This document shows positions 8,206 to 16,200 of a stretch of DNA of 64,000 nt, in pieces; within the stretch, counting starts at the first letter, position 1; every line of letters starts with the position of its first letter. Under the pieces are notes generated by a model. The model made no database searches and was not told where the DNA came from. It worked only from the letters and a program-made list of their open reading frames with translations. Made by a program: the position numbers and the translations under genes. Source of the stretch: Cytobacillus purgationiresistens. Its GTDB lineage: Bacteria; Bacillota; Bacilli; Bacillales; Cytobacillaceae. The stretch spans positions 310,001 through 374,000 of the forward strand of contig NZ_JAUSUB010000001.1 in NCBI RefSeq assembly GCF_030813235.1, read 5' to 3'.

Positions 8206-9306
8206 ATGAATGATTATCAAATCGAAATCAACCTAAGTTCGGCAAAAAAACAAAAACCCGCATTTGATAGCTTGGAGTTTGGTAAGAACTTCACAGATCA
8301 TATGTTCATTATGGATTATACACAAGGAAGGGGTTGGCATGATCCGCGAATTATTCCGTATCAACCGTTAAAGCTAGACCCATCTGCAATGGTGTTCCAT
8401 TACGGCCAAAGTGTTTTTGAGGGACTTAAAGCCTACTTAACTAAAGATCAGGAAGTGCTAATGTTCAGACCTTATATGAATATGGAGCGATTGAACAAAT
8501 CCAATACGCGTTTATGCATTCCTGCAATTGATGAAGAATTAGCCGTACAAGCACTTAAAAAATTGATTTCTGTTGATCGTGAATGGGTACCAAATGTACC
8601 TGGAACATCACTGTACATCCGACCATTCATTATTTCGACTGAACCATATTTGGGTGTTGCTTCATCTAAGCAGTTTCAATTTATTATTATCATGTCGCCA
8701 GTTGGCGCGTACTATAAAGAGGGTATCAACCCAGTTAAAATTGCAGTGCAAAATGAATACGTTCGTGCAGTTAAAGGTGGTACTGGCAATGCCAAAACTG
8801 GCGGAAATTATGCGTCCAGCTTAAAAGCGCAGGAAGTAGCAGAAGAGACGGGATATTCTCAGGTTTTATGGCTTGATGGGAAAGAGAACAAGTATGTAGA
8901 AGAAGTAGGAAGCATGAATATCTTCTTTAAAATTAATGGTGAAATTGTTACACCTGAATTAAATGGTAGCATTCTTGAGGGTGTAACTCGGAATTCAGTA
9001 ATCGAATTAATTAAACATTGGAACATTCCTTTATCTGAAAGAAGAGTCTCAATTGATGAAATTTATGAAGCCCACAAAAGAGGCGAATTAGAAGAAGCAT
9101 TTGGAACAGGGACTGCAGCAGTTATCTCGCCAATTGGTGAATTCTTCTGGAATGGTGAAAAGCTATGCATCAATAATGGAGAAACAGGTCAAGTTTCCAA
9201 AAAGCTTTACGATACATTAACAGGAATTCAAAGAGGAGAAATAGATGATCACTTTGGCTGGATAGTGAAAGTAGATGAAGAAACTCCGGTCATTTCTGCT
9301 ATTTAG
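8206..9306 (+). CDS. ilvE: branched-chain amino acid aminotransferase
   Basis: A 366-aa fold-type IV PLP aminotransferase that interconverts Val, Leu and Ile with their 2-oxo acids. The PLP lysine is Lys197 in GGTGNAKTGGNYASS. Other family landmarks are FHYGQSVFEGLKAY, RPFI, the VEEVGSMNIFF glutamate region, and FGTGTAAVISPIG near the C-terminus that holds the phosphate. Length is typical of the type II enzymes of Bacillus (IlvE/IlvK). It is monocistronic with a strong terminator. The start ATG follows GGGAGAATGAG. Confidence 0.93.
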   Translation: MNDYQIEINLSSAKKQKPAFDSLEFGKNFTDHMFIMDYTQGRGWHDPRIIPYQPLKLDPSAMVFHYGQSVFEGLKAYLTKDQEVLMFRPYMNMERLNKSNTRLCIPAIDEELAVQALKKLISVDREWVPNVPGTSLYIRPFIISTEPYLGVASSKQFQFIIIMSPVGAYYKEGINPVKIAVQNEYVRAVKGGTGNAKTGGNYASSLKAQEVAEETGYSQVLWLDGKENKYVEEVGSMNIFFKINGEIVTPELNGSILEGVTRNSVIELIKHWNIPLSERRVSIDEIYEAHKRGELEEAFGTGTAAVISPIGEFFWNGEKLCINNGETGQVSKKLYDTLTGIQRGEIDDHFGWIVKVDEETPVISAI

Positions 9307-9350
9307 TCCATATAGGTGACATTAAATGTATTTCCAATACTTGACGAAAT

Positions 9351-9390
9351 AAAAAAGGCGTGAATTCACTTAAGAATTCACGCCTTTTTT
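9351..9390 (+). terminator. bidirectional-looking terminator after ilvE
   Basis: A perfect 11-bp stem (GGCGTGAATTC / GAATTCACGCC) with a 6-nt loop is flanked by A6 on the left and T6 on the right. Confidence 0.92.
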
Positions 9391-9515
9391 GATGTTTGAG
9401 TGATTATATCTTTCTAAACTAAAAAATATTTCATTATTTTTACAATCGTTATTGTGAACATAGCCTATAAGTGCGAAAATAGTTGTAAAATAGGGCGCTA
9501 ATTGAGGTGTTAAAG

Positions 9516-10277
9516 ATGAGTATTGAAAGTAAAACATCAACAATGAAATAACTAAGACTGGTTATTTATCTGCTCATTTTTTTAATAAGTGTCATCCTTT
9601 TGGCGGTCGTATTATGGTATCAAGGAATCTTTATCCCCAATGCTTCCAATGCAAAAAATTATCCAGTGAAAGGCGTGGATGTTTCAGCATATCAGGGTGT
9701 AATTGAATGGCCGCAATTACAAAAACAAGGTATGCAATTTGCCATTATCAAAGCAACTGAAGGTAGCAACTTTGTGGACAGATTTTTCGAACAGAATAGG
9801 AGAAATGCGGGGAATACAGCCTTGCGGATTGGCGCCTACCATTTTTTCAGCTATGATAGCGCAGGTAAAACACAGGCGCAAAATTTCATTAAAACTGTTC
9901 CAGTTGATCAACACGCTTTGCCTCCAGTGATTGATGTTGAATTCTACGGTGACAAAGAAAAGAATCCTCCTGCGCGCATTGGGGTTGAGAAAGAGCTATA
10001 TGCAATGGTAGGTATGCTAGAAGAACATTATGGACAACGTGTTATTCTTTACACTACACAAAAAGCTTATGACTTGTACATTAAGGATCGTTTTGATCAA
10101 TGTGATATATGGATTAGAGACGTTTTCAGGGAGCCTTCTTTGCCAGATAAAAGAACATGGACTTTTTGGCAGTATACAGACCGGGAACAATTAGATGGAT
10201 ATAGCGGTGATGAAAAATTCATTGATATAAATATATTTTATAGCAGTGAAAAGGAATTTGAAGAGTATGGATACTAA
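9516..10277 (+). pseudogene. GH25 family lysozyme, interrupted near the start
   Basis: The natural start appears to be ATG 9516, preceded by GAGGTG. After 11 codons the frame meets TAA at 9549-9551, then continues open to 10277. Directly after the stop it encodes a basic residue and a hydrophobic anchor (LRLVIYLLIFLISVILLAVV), then a full GH25 muramidase domain: GVDVSAYQGVIEW, FAIIKATEG, GAYHFFSYD, PPVIDVEFYGD (catalytic Asp/Glu) and TFWQYT. The domain is intact, so this is a recent nonsense change, a sequencing error, or a gene using a poor internal start (TTG 9600 lacks a ribosome binding site and would lose most of the anchor). Confidence 0.75.
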
Positions 10278-10311
10278 GATTCTGCAAAAATAGTGTTCAA
10301 TCTTTTTCTAC

Positions 10312-10350
10312 TAAAAAAAAACGCTGTTAATGATTCAAAGCAACAGCGTT
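10312..10350 (-). terminator. terminator of aroK
   Basis: AACGCTGTT and AACAGCGTT pair perfectly. On the minus strand the stem is followed by a run of T (A-run 10312-10320 on the plus strand). Confidence 0.85.
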
Positions 10351-10379
10351 TCCGTATGTTACGATTAATTATAGCTGAA

Positions 10380-10904
10380 TTAATTTGCCGCTGTTAAATC
10401 ATTCATTATCTGATCCACCGCTTCTTCAATGGATCGTTCATCAATATCTACCTTAACATGGTGGTAGTTATATGTAGATTTTCTTTCTTCATATAATTGC
10501 TGTATATCATCTAAGCTGCGATTATGCAGGACAGGTCTTGTTTCAATGATTAATGGCAAACGATCAAGCCAATGATCCCATGAAAGGTCCAGCAGCACAA
10601 CTGTACAATTTTCCAGACAAATAGCTCTAACTTCCTTTTGTAGAAAAGCTCCACCGCCAACCGAAATAACCTTATTTTTCTCATGAGAAATTCTTTCGAT
10701 CACTTCTTTTTCTTTTGCACGGAAAACCTTCTCCCCAAATGTTCTGAATATTTCAGTTGCAGGCAGGTTTAATTCTTTTTCAATTTCTTCATCTGTGTCA
10801 ATAAATTTCCAGTTTAGCTTTTCAGCAAGGCTTTTTCCGACTGATGTTTTGCCTACACCCATAAACCCTATTAAAACAATGCTTTGTTCTAAATGTCTCC
10901 CCAT
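10380..10904 (-). CDS. aroK: shikimate kinase
   Basis: A 174-aa P-loop kinase that phosphorylates shikimate at the 3-hydroxyl in aromatic amino acid synthesis. Visible are Walker A GFMGVGKT (13-20), the shikimate-binding DTDEEIE, FRTFGEKVFRAKE, VGGGAF, and the lid with ETRPVLH. It stands alone, not in an aro operon. Its promoter region faces the TPP riboswitches of the thi operon. B. subtilis calls this gene aroI or aroK. Confidence 0.92.
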   Translation of the reverse strand: MGRHLEQSIVLIGFMGVGKTSVGKSLAEKLNWKFIDTDEEIEKELNLPATEIFRTFGEKVFRAKEKEVIERISHEKNKVISVGGGAFLQKEVRAICLENCTVVLLDLSWDHWLDRLPLIIETRPVLHNRSLDDIQQLYEERKSTYNYHHVKVDIDERSIEEAVDQIMNDLTAAN

Positions 10905-11054
10905 TATTGAAAGCCTCTTTCTTTACCAAATTGATAGTATATAGTAGATATTTTATCATTCTTTATTTTTGTAAAAAAGCTTTTTTATGTTTTTATTGTT
11001 TATTGATTTGCATATGCAAAAAATCATGATATGATGAATTCACATTATTTATAA

Positions 11055-11146
11055 ACACTAGGGGTGTCTAGTAATAGACTGAGATTGAACATTCGTTCTA
11101 AACCCTCTGAACCTGATCCGGTTAATGCTGGCGTAGGGAAGTGAGC
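11055..11146 (+). ncRNA. TPP riboswitch 1
   Basis: The thi-box signature is clear: GGGGTGTC, CTGAGA, ACCCTCTGAACCTGATC, GGTTAATGCTGGCGTAGGGAAG. TPP binding should favour the downstream terminator and shut off the thi genes. Confidence 0.93.
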
Positions 11147-11167
11147 ATGTTGATGATTGCCAAATTC

Positions 11168-11201
11168 ATCCTCACTTCGATGTCAGAAGTGAGGATTTTT
11201 A
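11168..11201 (+). terminator. expression-platform terminator of TPP riboswitch 1
   Basis: A perfect 11-bp stem (ATCCTCACTTC / GAAGTGAGGAT) is followed by TTTTTATATTTT. Confidence 0.88.
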
Positions 11202-11205
11202 TATT

Positions 11206-11279
11206 TTGCTAGGGGTGCCATTTTGGCTGAGAAAATACCCTTTGGACCTGATCTAGTTCATACTAGCGTGGGGAAGCGT
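11206..11279 (+). ncRNA. TPP riboswitch 2 (tandem)
   Basis: A second complete aptamer sits directly after the first terminator: GGGGTGCC, GGCTGAGA, ATACCC, GACCTGATCTAGTTCATACTAGCGTGGGGAAG. Two full TPP aptamers, each with its own terminator, precede thiW. This arrangement can sharpen the response to TPP; tandem TPP riboswitches are known in Bacillus. Confidence 0.93.
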
Positions 11280-11304
11280 TTTTTCAATACAACTTGTATT
11301 GTCA

Positions 11305-11337
11305 AGCTGCTTTCCCATGTGGGGAGCGGCTTTTTTC
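11305..11337 (+). terminator. expression-platform terminator of TPP riboswitch 2
   Basis: AGCTGCTTTCC pairs with GGGGAGCGGCT (three wobble pairs) and is followed by TTTTTTC. A small palindrome (CAATACAA C TTGTATTG) at 11285-11301 lies just before it. The remaining 11338-11454 is untranslated leader. Confidence 0.8.
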
Positions 11338-11454
11338 TTTGATCCCACCAAAATAGACAGGAGCTAAAATTCAACATGATAGAGAGTGAAAGGAGAATTT
11401 GATACATAAGAAAGGTAACGTCATAGCCAAAAAATGTGAGAGAAGGGTAAACCG

Positions 11455-11976
11455 ATGAATAAAACAAAAAAGATGACAATCACTGCAGTCATTGCAGCCA
11501 TTACAACGATATCAAGCAGTATCATCTTTATTCCCGTTGGATTTGCGAAAATTTTTCCGATCCAGCATCTGGCAAATGTTTTAGCAGCAGTCATACTCGG
11601 TCCCTGGTATGCAGTATTACAGGCTTTCCTTTCTTCGACATTAAGAAATATGTTAGGTACTGGAAGTATATTTGCTTATCCAGGAAGTATGATTGGCGCT
11701 TTCTTAGCAGCTATTCTCTACTCAAAAACAAAGAAAATCGGTTTAGCAGCTGCAGGGGAAGTGATTGGAACAGGAATCTTAGGTGCATTAGCCACTTATC
11801 CAATCGCCACCTTGATTCTCGGACAGAAAGCGACACTTTTTGGCTTTCTGCCTGCCTTTATTATTAGTTCATTTACCGGCGCTTTATTAGGCTATGTTTT
11901 TTTGAAAGTGTTAATAAAAAATCGTGCATTAGGAGGATATATTCATGAAAACAGCATTAACAATCGCAGGCTCTGA
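11455..11976 (+). CDS. thiW: ECF transporter S component ThiW
   Basis: A 173-aa membrane protein, the substrate-binding S component of an energy-coupling-factor transporter, predicted to import the thiazole precursor (hydroxyethylthiazole). Landmarks are FPVGFAKIFPIQHLANVLAAVILGPWYAV, LRNMLGTGSIFAYPGSMIGA and five to six hydrophobic segments. The assignment is strengthened by the TPP riboswitches and the salvage genes that follow. It overlaps thiD by 32 bp, so translation is coupled. Confidence 0.88.
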   Translation: MNKTKKMTITAVIAAITTISSSIIFIPVGFAKIFPIQHLANVLAAVILGPWYAVLQAFLSSTLRNMLGTGSIFAYPGSMIGAFLAAILYSKTKKIGLAAAGEVIGTGILGALATYPIATLILGQKATLFGFLPAFIISSFTGALLGYVFLKVLIKNRALGGYIHENSINNRRL

Positions 11977-12754
11977 TTCAGGAGGCGGCGCGGGAATTCA
12001 AGCCGATTTAAAATCGTTTGCAGCAAATGGTGTCTATGGCATGTCCGTCATCACAGCCATTACCGCACAAAACACTGTAGAAGTACGTTCAGTCCAGGAT
12101 ATTGATTTACCTATCGTCAAGGATCAAATTTCAGCTGTTTTAGATGATATTCAAGTAGATGCTGTAAAAATTGGGATGCTATCATCAGAGGGTACTGTAG
12201 AGGTAGTAGCAAAAGAGCTCATTCATTACCAGCCTAGAAATATTGTATTAGACCCTGTAATGATTTCCAAGGGCGGCCATCACCTTTTAAGAGAACAAGC
12301 AATGGAAGCGCTTATATTGAAAATGCTTCCACTCGCCACTCTCATTACACCAAACATACCCGAAGCAGAGGTAATAACTAATAGATCAATCAAGACAAAG
12401 GAAGATATGAAAGCAGCTTGTATAGAAATTCATGCTCTTGGACCAGCTGCTGTATTATTAAAGGGCGGCCATCTTGAAGGAGAACCTGAGGATTTACTTT
12501 ATGATGGAAATGATTTTTATTGGATAGCAGGTAAGAGAATCCATACAAAAAATACTCATGGCACTGGCTGTACGCTTTCTTCAGCAATTGCCGCGAATTT
12601 AGCAAAGGACATGCCCCTATTAGAAGCGGTTAAAGAGGCAAAAAAATATATACTAATCGCCATAGAAAATAGTCTTGAACTTGGCAACGGTCATGGACCG
12701 ACACATCATTTTTATGATTTATATGAAAAGGCTGGATTATATAGATCTCGATAA
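11945..12754 (+). CDS. thiD: hydroxymethylpyrimidine (phosphate) kinase
   Basis: A 269-aa ribokinase-fold enzyme that phosphorylates HMP and HMP-P to HMP-PP for thiamine assembly. It shows the ThiD opening ALTIAGSDSGGGAGIQADLKSF, the MISKGGHHLL substrate region, and the ATP-site anion hole NTHGTGCTLSSAIAA with the catalytic Asp-equivalent position. AGGAGG before the ATG lies inside the end of thiW. Confidence 0.93.
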   Translation: MKTALTIAGSDSGGGAGIQADLKSFAANGVYGMSVITAITAQNTVEVRSVQDIDLPIVKDQISAVLDDIQVDAVKIGMLSSEGTVEVVAKELIHYQPRNIVLDPVMISKGGHHLLREQAMEALILKMLPLATLITPNIPEAEVITNRSIKTKEDMKAACIEIHALGPAAVLLKGGHLEGEPEDLLYDGNDFYWIAGKRIHTKNTHGTGCTLSSAIAANLAKDMPLLEAVKEAKKYILIAIENSLELGNGHGPTHHFYDLYEKAGLYRSR

Positions 12755-12780
12755 TCAGTAATAAAAGGAGGATGCAAAAG

Positions 12781-13584
12781 ATGGATAAACAAATCATTGA
12801 ACAATTATTTACTCAATTAAAGGAAAAAACACCGCTTATCCACCATATTACGAATAACGTCACGATTAATGATTGTGCCAATGCGACATTAGCGATTGGA
12901 GGTTCGCCTGTGATGGCGTCTGGAATCGCCGAAGCAGGTGATATGGCACGACTGGCAGACGCGTTAGTCATCAATTTTGGTACGATCAATAACCAAATGC
13001 TGGATGCTATGATTATTGCTGGCCAAGCTGCAAACCAAAAAGAGATTCCTGTAATATTTGACCCTGTCGGAGTTGGTGCAACAGCTTACCGAACAGAAAA
13101 GGCACTAGAATTCCTGAAAGCAGTAAACGTGGCAATCATCCGCGGGAACTCCACTGAGGTCTACTCATTACTCGGCGGCCAAGCACACACGAGAGGCGTT
13201 GATGCAGGAGAAATCGATATACCATTGGAAGATTTAGCTAGAAATGCTACCAAAAGCTTGAAAGCTATCATAGTTATTAGCGGAAAAGTTGATGTTATAG
13301 CAAGTGAATCTTCGATTGCTCAAGTGGGTAATGGTGACATCCTTCTTACTCGTGTAACAGGAACAGGCTGTATGACTGCCTCGCTCATCGCATCATTCGC
13401 GGCAATTACGAATGATTGGTTTCATGCGGCTATTGCAGGTATGGCAACTATGAGCTTAGCAGGTGAGAAAGCGAAGGCATCACTGAAAGAGGATGAAGGA
13501 ATAGGAACGTTCCGCATCAAATTAATGGATGAAATAAGCAAAATGAATGATCAAGCATGGATCAAAGGAGTTCGCATAAAATGA
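12781..13584 (+). CDS. thiM: hydroxyethylthiazole kinase
   Basis: A 267-aa enzyme that phosphorylates 4-methyl-5-(2-hydroxyethyl)thiazole. Landmarks are PLIHHITNNVTINDCANATLAIGGSPVM, DPVGVGATAYRTE and VTGTGCMTASLIASFAA. An upstream in-frame ATG at 12772 is only one base after the AGGAGG, so ATG 12781 (nine-base spacing) is the likely start. It overlaps thiE by ATGA. Confidence 0.93.
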   Translation: MDKQIIEQLFTQLKEKTPLIHHITNNVTINDCANATLAIGGSPVMASGIAEAGDMARLADALVINFGTINNQMLDAMIIAGQAANQKEIPVIFDPVGVGATAYRTEKALEFLKAVNVAIIRGNSTEVYSLLGGQAHTRGVDAGEIDIPLEDLARNATKSLKAIIVISGKVDVIASESSIAQVGNGDILLTRVTGTGCMTASLIASFAAITNDWFHAAIAGMATMSLAGEKAKASLKEDEGIGTFRIKLMDEISKMNDQAWIKGVRIK

Positions 13585-14201
13585 AGCCGGATTACAGTCT
13601 ATATTTAGTAACAGAAGAGTCCATCCCATTAAATGAGTTAGCAACGATTGTTGAAGAGGCAATAAAGGGAGGAGCAACTCTCGTACAGTTAAGAGAAAAA
13701 GCAAGCTCAGGAAAGGTTTTTTATGAAAAAGCTTTGCACTTAAATGAATTATTGAAGAAATATGATGTACCTCTTATTATCAATGATCGTGTTGATATAG
13801 CTCTAGCAATAGGAGCAGCTGGGGTTCATGTTGGTCAAGATGATTTGCCTGTAGCTGCAGTAAGAAAAATTGTTCCTCAAGAAATGATTGTCGGTGTATC
13901 AGTAGCAACATTAGCTGAAGCAGAAGATGCACAAAGAAATGGTGCTGATTATGTAGGTGTTGGTTCAGTATTTCCTACTCAATCTAAAAAAGATGCCGAA
14001 TTGCTTCTGGATGGGTCATTGACTGAAATTACATCTAATATAACGATTCCCGCTGTCGCTATTGGTGGAATACAGATAGACAATATAGCTTCCATCAAAA
14101 ATAAGGGACTAGCTGGTGTCGCAGTCGTTTCAGCTATTATTCGCGCGCACAACCCTGCTAAGGCCGCTTCTGCTTTTAAAGATGAATTGAATAATTTTTA
14201 A
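13581..14201 (+). CDS. thiE: thiamine phosphate synthase
   Basis: A 206-aa TIM-barrel enzyme joining HMP-PP and thiazole phosphate to thiamine phosphate. Landmarks are LVQLREKASS, LIINDRVDIALAIGAAGVHVGQDDLP, GADYVGVGSVFPTQSKKDA and VAIGGI. AAAGGAG precedes ATG 13581, which overlaps the thiM stop (ATGA). With thiW, thiD and thiM this is a pure salvage operon; no de novo genes (thiC, thiG) are nearby. Confidence 0.94.
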   Translation: MKPDYSLYLVTEESIPLNELATIVEEAIKGGATLVQLREKASSGKVFYEKALHLNELLKKYDVPLIINDRVDIALAIGAAGVHVGQDDLPVAAVRKIVPQEMIVGVSVATLAEAEDAQRNGADYVGVGSVFPTQSKKDAELLLDGSLTEITSNITIPAVAIGGIQIDNIASIKNKGLAGVAVVSAIIRAHNPAKAASAFKDELNNF

Positions 14202-14237
14202 GGCGTTATTAAGATAAACAACATGAAATTTATTACA

Positions 14238-14266
14238 TTGACAGGATTGAAAAACTATACTAAAAT
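14238..14266 (+). promoter_or_regulatory. sigma-A promoter of azoR
   Basis: TTGACA (14238-14243), a 17-bp spacer and TAAAAT (14261-14266). Just downstream, GAGAT (14279) and ATCTC (14299) form a loose inverted repeat around the transcription start, a plausible repressor site; Bacillus azoreductases are controlled by quinone-sensing repressors. Confidence 0.65.
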
Positions 14267-14339
14267 TACTTTTGGTTCGAGATGTTTTATTTTAATATAT
14301 CTCAATTAATAATTTTACTTACTTCGGAGGTCCTGTCAA

Positions 14340-14966
14340 ATGGCAAAGGTTTTATTTATAAACGCAAGTGATCGTCCTGCTGAACAAGCAGTGAGCGTAC
14401 AAATGTATAATGCATTTTTACAAACATATAAAGAGGCAAACCCAGCAGATGAAATTACCGAATTAAATCTTTTCAAAGAAGATATGCCTTACTACGGTAA
14501 TGATGCAATCATGGGCGCATTCAAAAGCAATCAAGGCTTAGAATTAACACCTGCAGAAGCAAAAGGTGCAAGTTTAATAGAAAAATATTTAACTCAATTT
14601 TTCGCTGCTGATAAAATTGTTTTTGCATTTCCACTTTGGAACTCAACTGTCCCAGCACCATTAATCAGCTATGTTTCTTACCTAGCTCAAGCTGGTAAAA
14701 TGTTCAAATATACTGCTGAAGGTCCAGTAGGATTTGCTGGTGATAAGAAAGTCATTCTTTTAAATGCTAGAGGTTCTGATTACGCTTTAGAATACATGAA
14801 GGCGGCAGAAATGTCTCTAAACCTTGTTAAAGCAATCATCAGCCTTTGGGGCATTAATAACCCTGAAGAAGTGGTTATCGAAGGTCATAACCAATATCCA
14901 GAGCGCAAACAAGAAATCGTTGAAGCTGGCTTAGTGAAAACAGCAGAAGCTGCTGCTAAGTTTTAA
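14340..14966 (+). CDS. azoR: FMN-dependent NADH-azoreductase
   Basis: A 208-aa flavodoxin-fold enzyme that reduces azo dyes and quinones using NADH. It opens with the FMN phosphate loop VLFINASDRPAEQAVS and has FAFPLWNSTVPAPLISYVSYL, the FMN-contacting loop of AzoR. ARGSDYALEYM is the second flavin contact. TCGGAGG precedes the ATG. Monocistronic with its own terminator. Relatives protect against electrophilic quinones. Confidence 0.92.
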   Translation: MAKVLFINASDRPAEQAVSVQMYNAFLQTYKEANPADEITELNLFKEDMPYYGNDAIMGAFKSNQGLELTPAEAKGASLIEKYLTQFFAADKIVFAFPLWNSTVPAPLISYVSYLAQAGKMFKYTAEGPVGFAGDKKVILLNARGSDYALEYMKAAEMSLNLVKAIISLWGINNPEEVVIEGHNQYPERKQEIVEAGLVKTAEAAAKF

Positions 14967-14988
14967 TAGATGCCAGAAAGCTGCCGAA

Positions 14989-15008
14989 TATATTCGGCGG
15001 CTTTTTTT
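14989..15008 (+). terminator. terminator of azoR
   Basis: GCTGCCGAA and TTCGGCGGC pair (one wobble) around a TATA loop, followed by seven T. Confidence 0.88.
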
Positions 15009-15198
15009 GATGCGTTGACAATCGCATACTACATAAATTTAAATTTATGGATGATCGAAGGGTTTACCAACGAAGGCTTATTCGTGCAGGATGTGAATTA
15101 ATTGTTCTGGTATTTTTATATCTCTTTTAAGATTAATTTATAGTTTGTCTTACAATTAGGAAATATTATGAAGAAAGTCAAGCAGCTACAAATGATAA

Positions 15199-15411
15199 AA
15201 ATCCGGGTGGCGATTTTCTTTCATTATAATCATATCAGCTGCAAGTGATTCTAGATTACTTTATCTCGGACTCTTAATTATGTTTTTTTGGAATAGTGAA
15301 GGCAACTGGTTTAGTTTAATAGACAATTTTCAACCACTATTCATTACCTTAATTGAACTGCATGTGGGACGACTCATAATTTTGAAGGATTGTTTTTTTT
15401 TTGGTCTTTAA
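15199..15411 (+). pseudogene. remnant of a small membrane protein gene
   Basis: One frame reads RFSFIIIISAASDSRLLYLG, then LLIMFFWNSEGNW and LFITLIELHVGRLIILKD, which looks like two membrane helices with a loop. It is closed on the left by TAA 15196-15198 and ends after a ten-T tract at 15393-15402. Shifting by one base in that tract continues as WSLIPVCLITV, so a slippage frameshift is likely. No complete start-to-stop gene remains. Family not recognised. Confidence 0.4.
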
Positions 15412-15418
15412 TACCCGT

Positions 15419-15846
15419 ATGTTTAATAACAGTTTGAAGAGGAATATTCGGAAATGTTTTAATAATCATGTGCTTTGTAAGCTTGAGTTAGAACCAAGTC
15501 AAAAAGTAGTGGTGAGCAATGAAAATTGTTTATTTACCCAAATGCCTCAAGATATTCTAATCGGTTCAGGACTGATTATTCCAAAAAAACATAGAGAAAA
15601 TGTATTTGAGCTATCTGAAGATGATTGGGCTGATACATTTGATTTGGTAAAGAAGGTAAAGGCTTACTTGGATGAAAATCACCAACCTAATGGCTATAAT
15701 CTTGCTTAGAATACCTATTCTGCAGCCGGCCAGCATCTTTTTCATAGCCATTACATATTATACAGCGCTTTGATGATAAGCCTTTAGTTGGAAAAGATCT
15801 GTTAAGTTTTATTGGGAAACGAGAAAATAAAAGAGAATTTTTGTAA
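15419..15846 (+). pseudogene. decayed HIT-family hydrolase gene
   Basis: Residues such as FTQMPQDILIGSGLIIPKKHRENVF and QPNGYNL are those of a HIT (histidine-triad) nucleotide hydrolase. TAG at 15707-15709 replaces the expected Trp of a 'GYNLGWN' motif. The frame then continues NTYSAAGQHLFHSH, and a one-base shift at about 15747 restores LHII.RFDDKPLVGK to a stop at 15844-15846. Thus the triad region is broken by one nonsense codon and one single-base loss. Confidence 0.75.
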
Positions 15847-15952
15847 GGATCTTAGTGTTTGTGCATTAATGGTTTGAGGACAACACAGTAAAATAGTTGA
15901 ATTCTGAATTATAAAGCTGATACCTTTTAGAAATTAGCAGCAACAAAAGTTT

Positions 15953-16066
15953 AATTCGGCAAAAACCACAAACAATCCGGCAAATACGAGAATAATTCAG
16001 CGAAAATCGTAAACAATCCGACAAAAATAAAAAATAATCCGGCGAAAACTGCAAACAATCCGACAT
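15953..16066. repeat. 21-bp-period degenerate tandem repeat, about 5-6 units
   Basis: Units of about 21 bp follow the pattern AAT(C/T)CGGC(A/G)AAAA plus a variable end: starts near 15954, 15975, 15996, 16017 and 16038. On the minus strand they read as seven-residue repeats (SDCLQFS.., SDCLRFS..), but that frame has no ribosome binding site or known homology. The rest of 15847-16200 is AT-rich leader of coaA. Confidence 0.65.
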
Positions 16067-16200
16067 TTAAAAAGGATTTTCCTTATTTGTTAATGAACAG
16101 TTACTGGATAAAGTTCTATATTTTTATCCGATTTAGTGATAAATTAATTTTAAATAAACCAATATAATAAATATTAGTAACTGAAAAGAGAGGATAAACT

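Noticed and set aside
14267..14303. MhqR-type operator at azoR
   Set aside because: TTCGAGAT is present, but the matching left half-site is poor; only a loose inverted repeat can be claimed.
15866..16066. 66-aa minus-strand protein with seven-residue repeats
   Set aside because: The frame is a by-product of 21-bp DNA repeats; there is no ribosome binding site and no recognisable domain.
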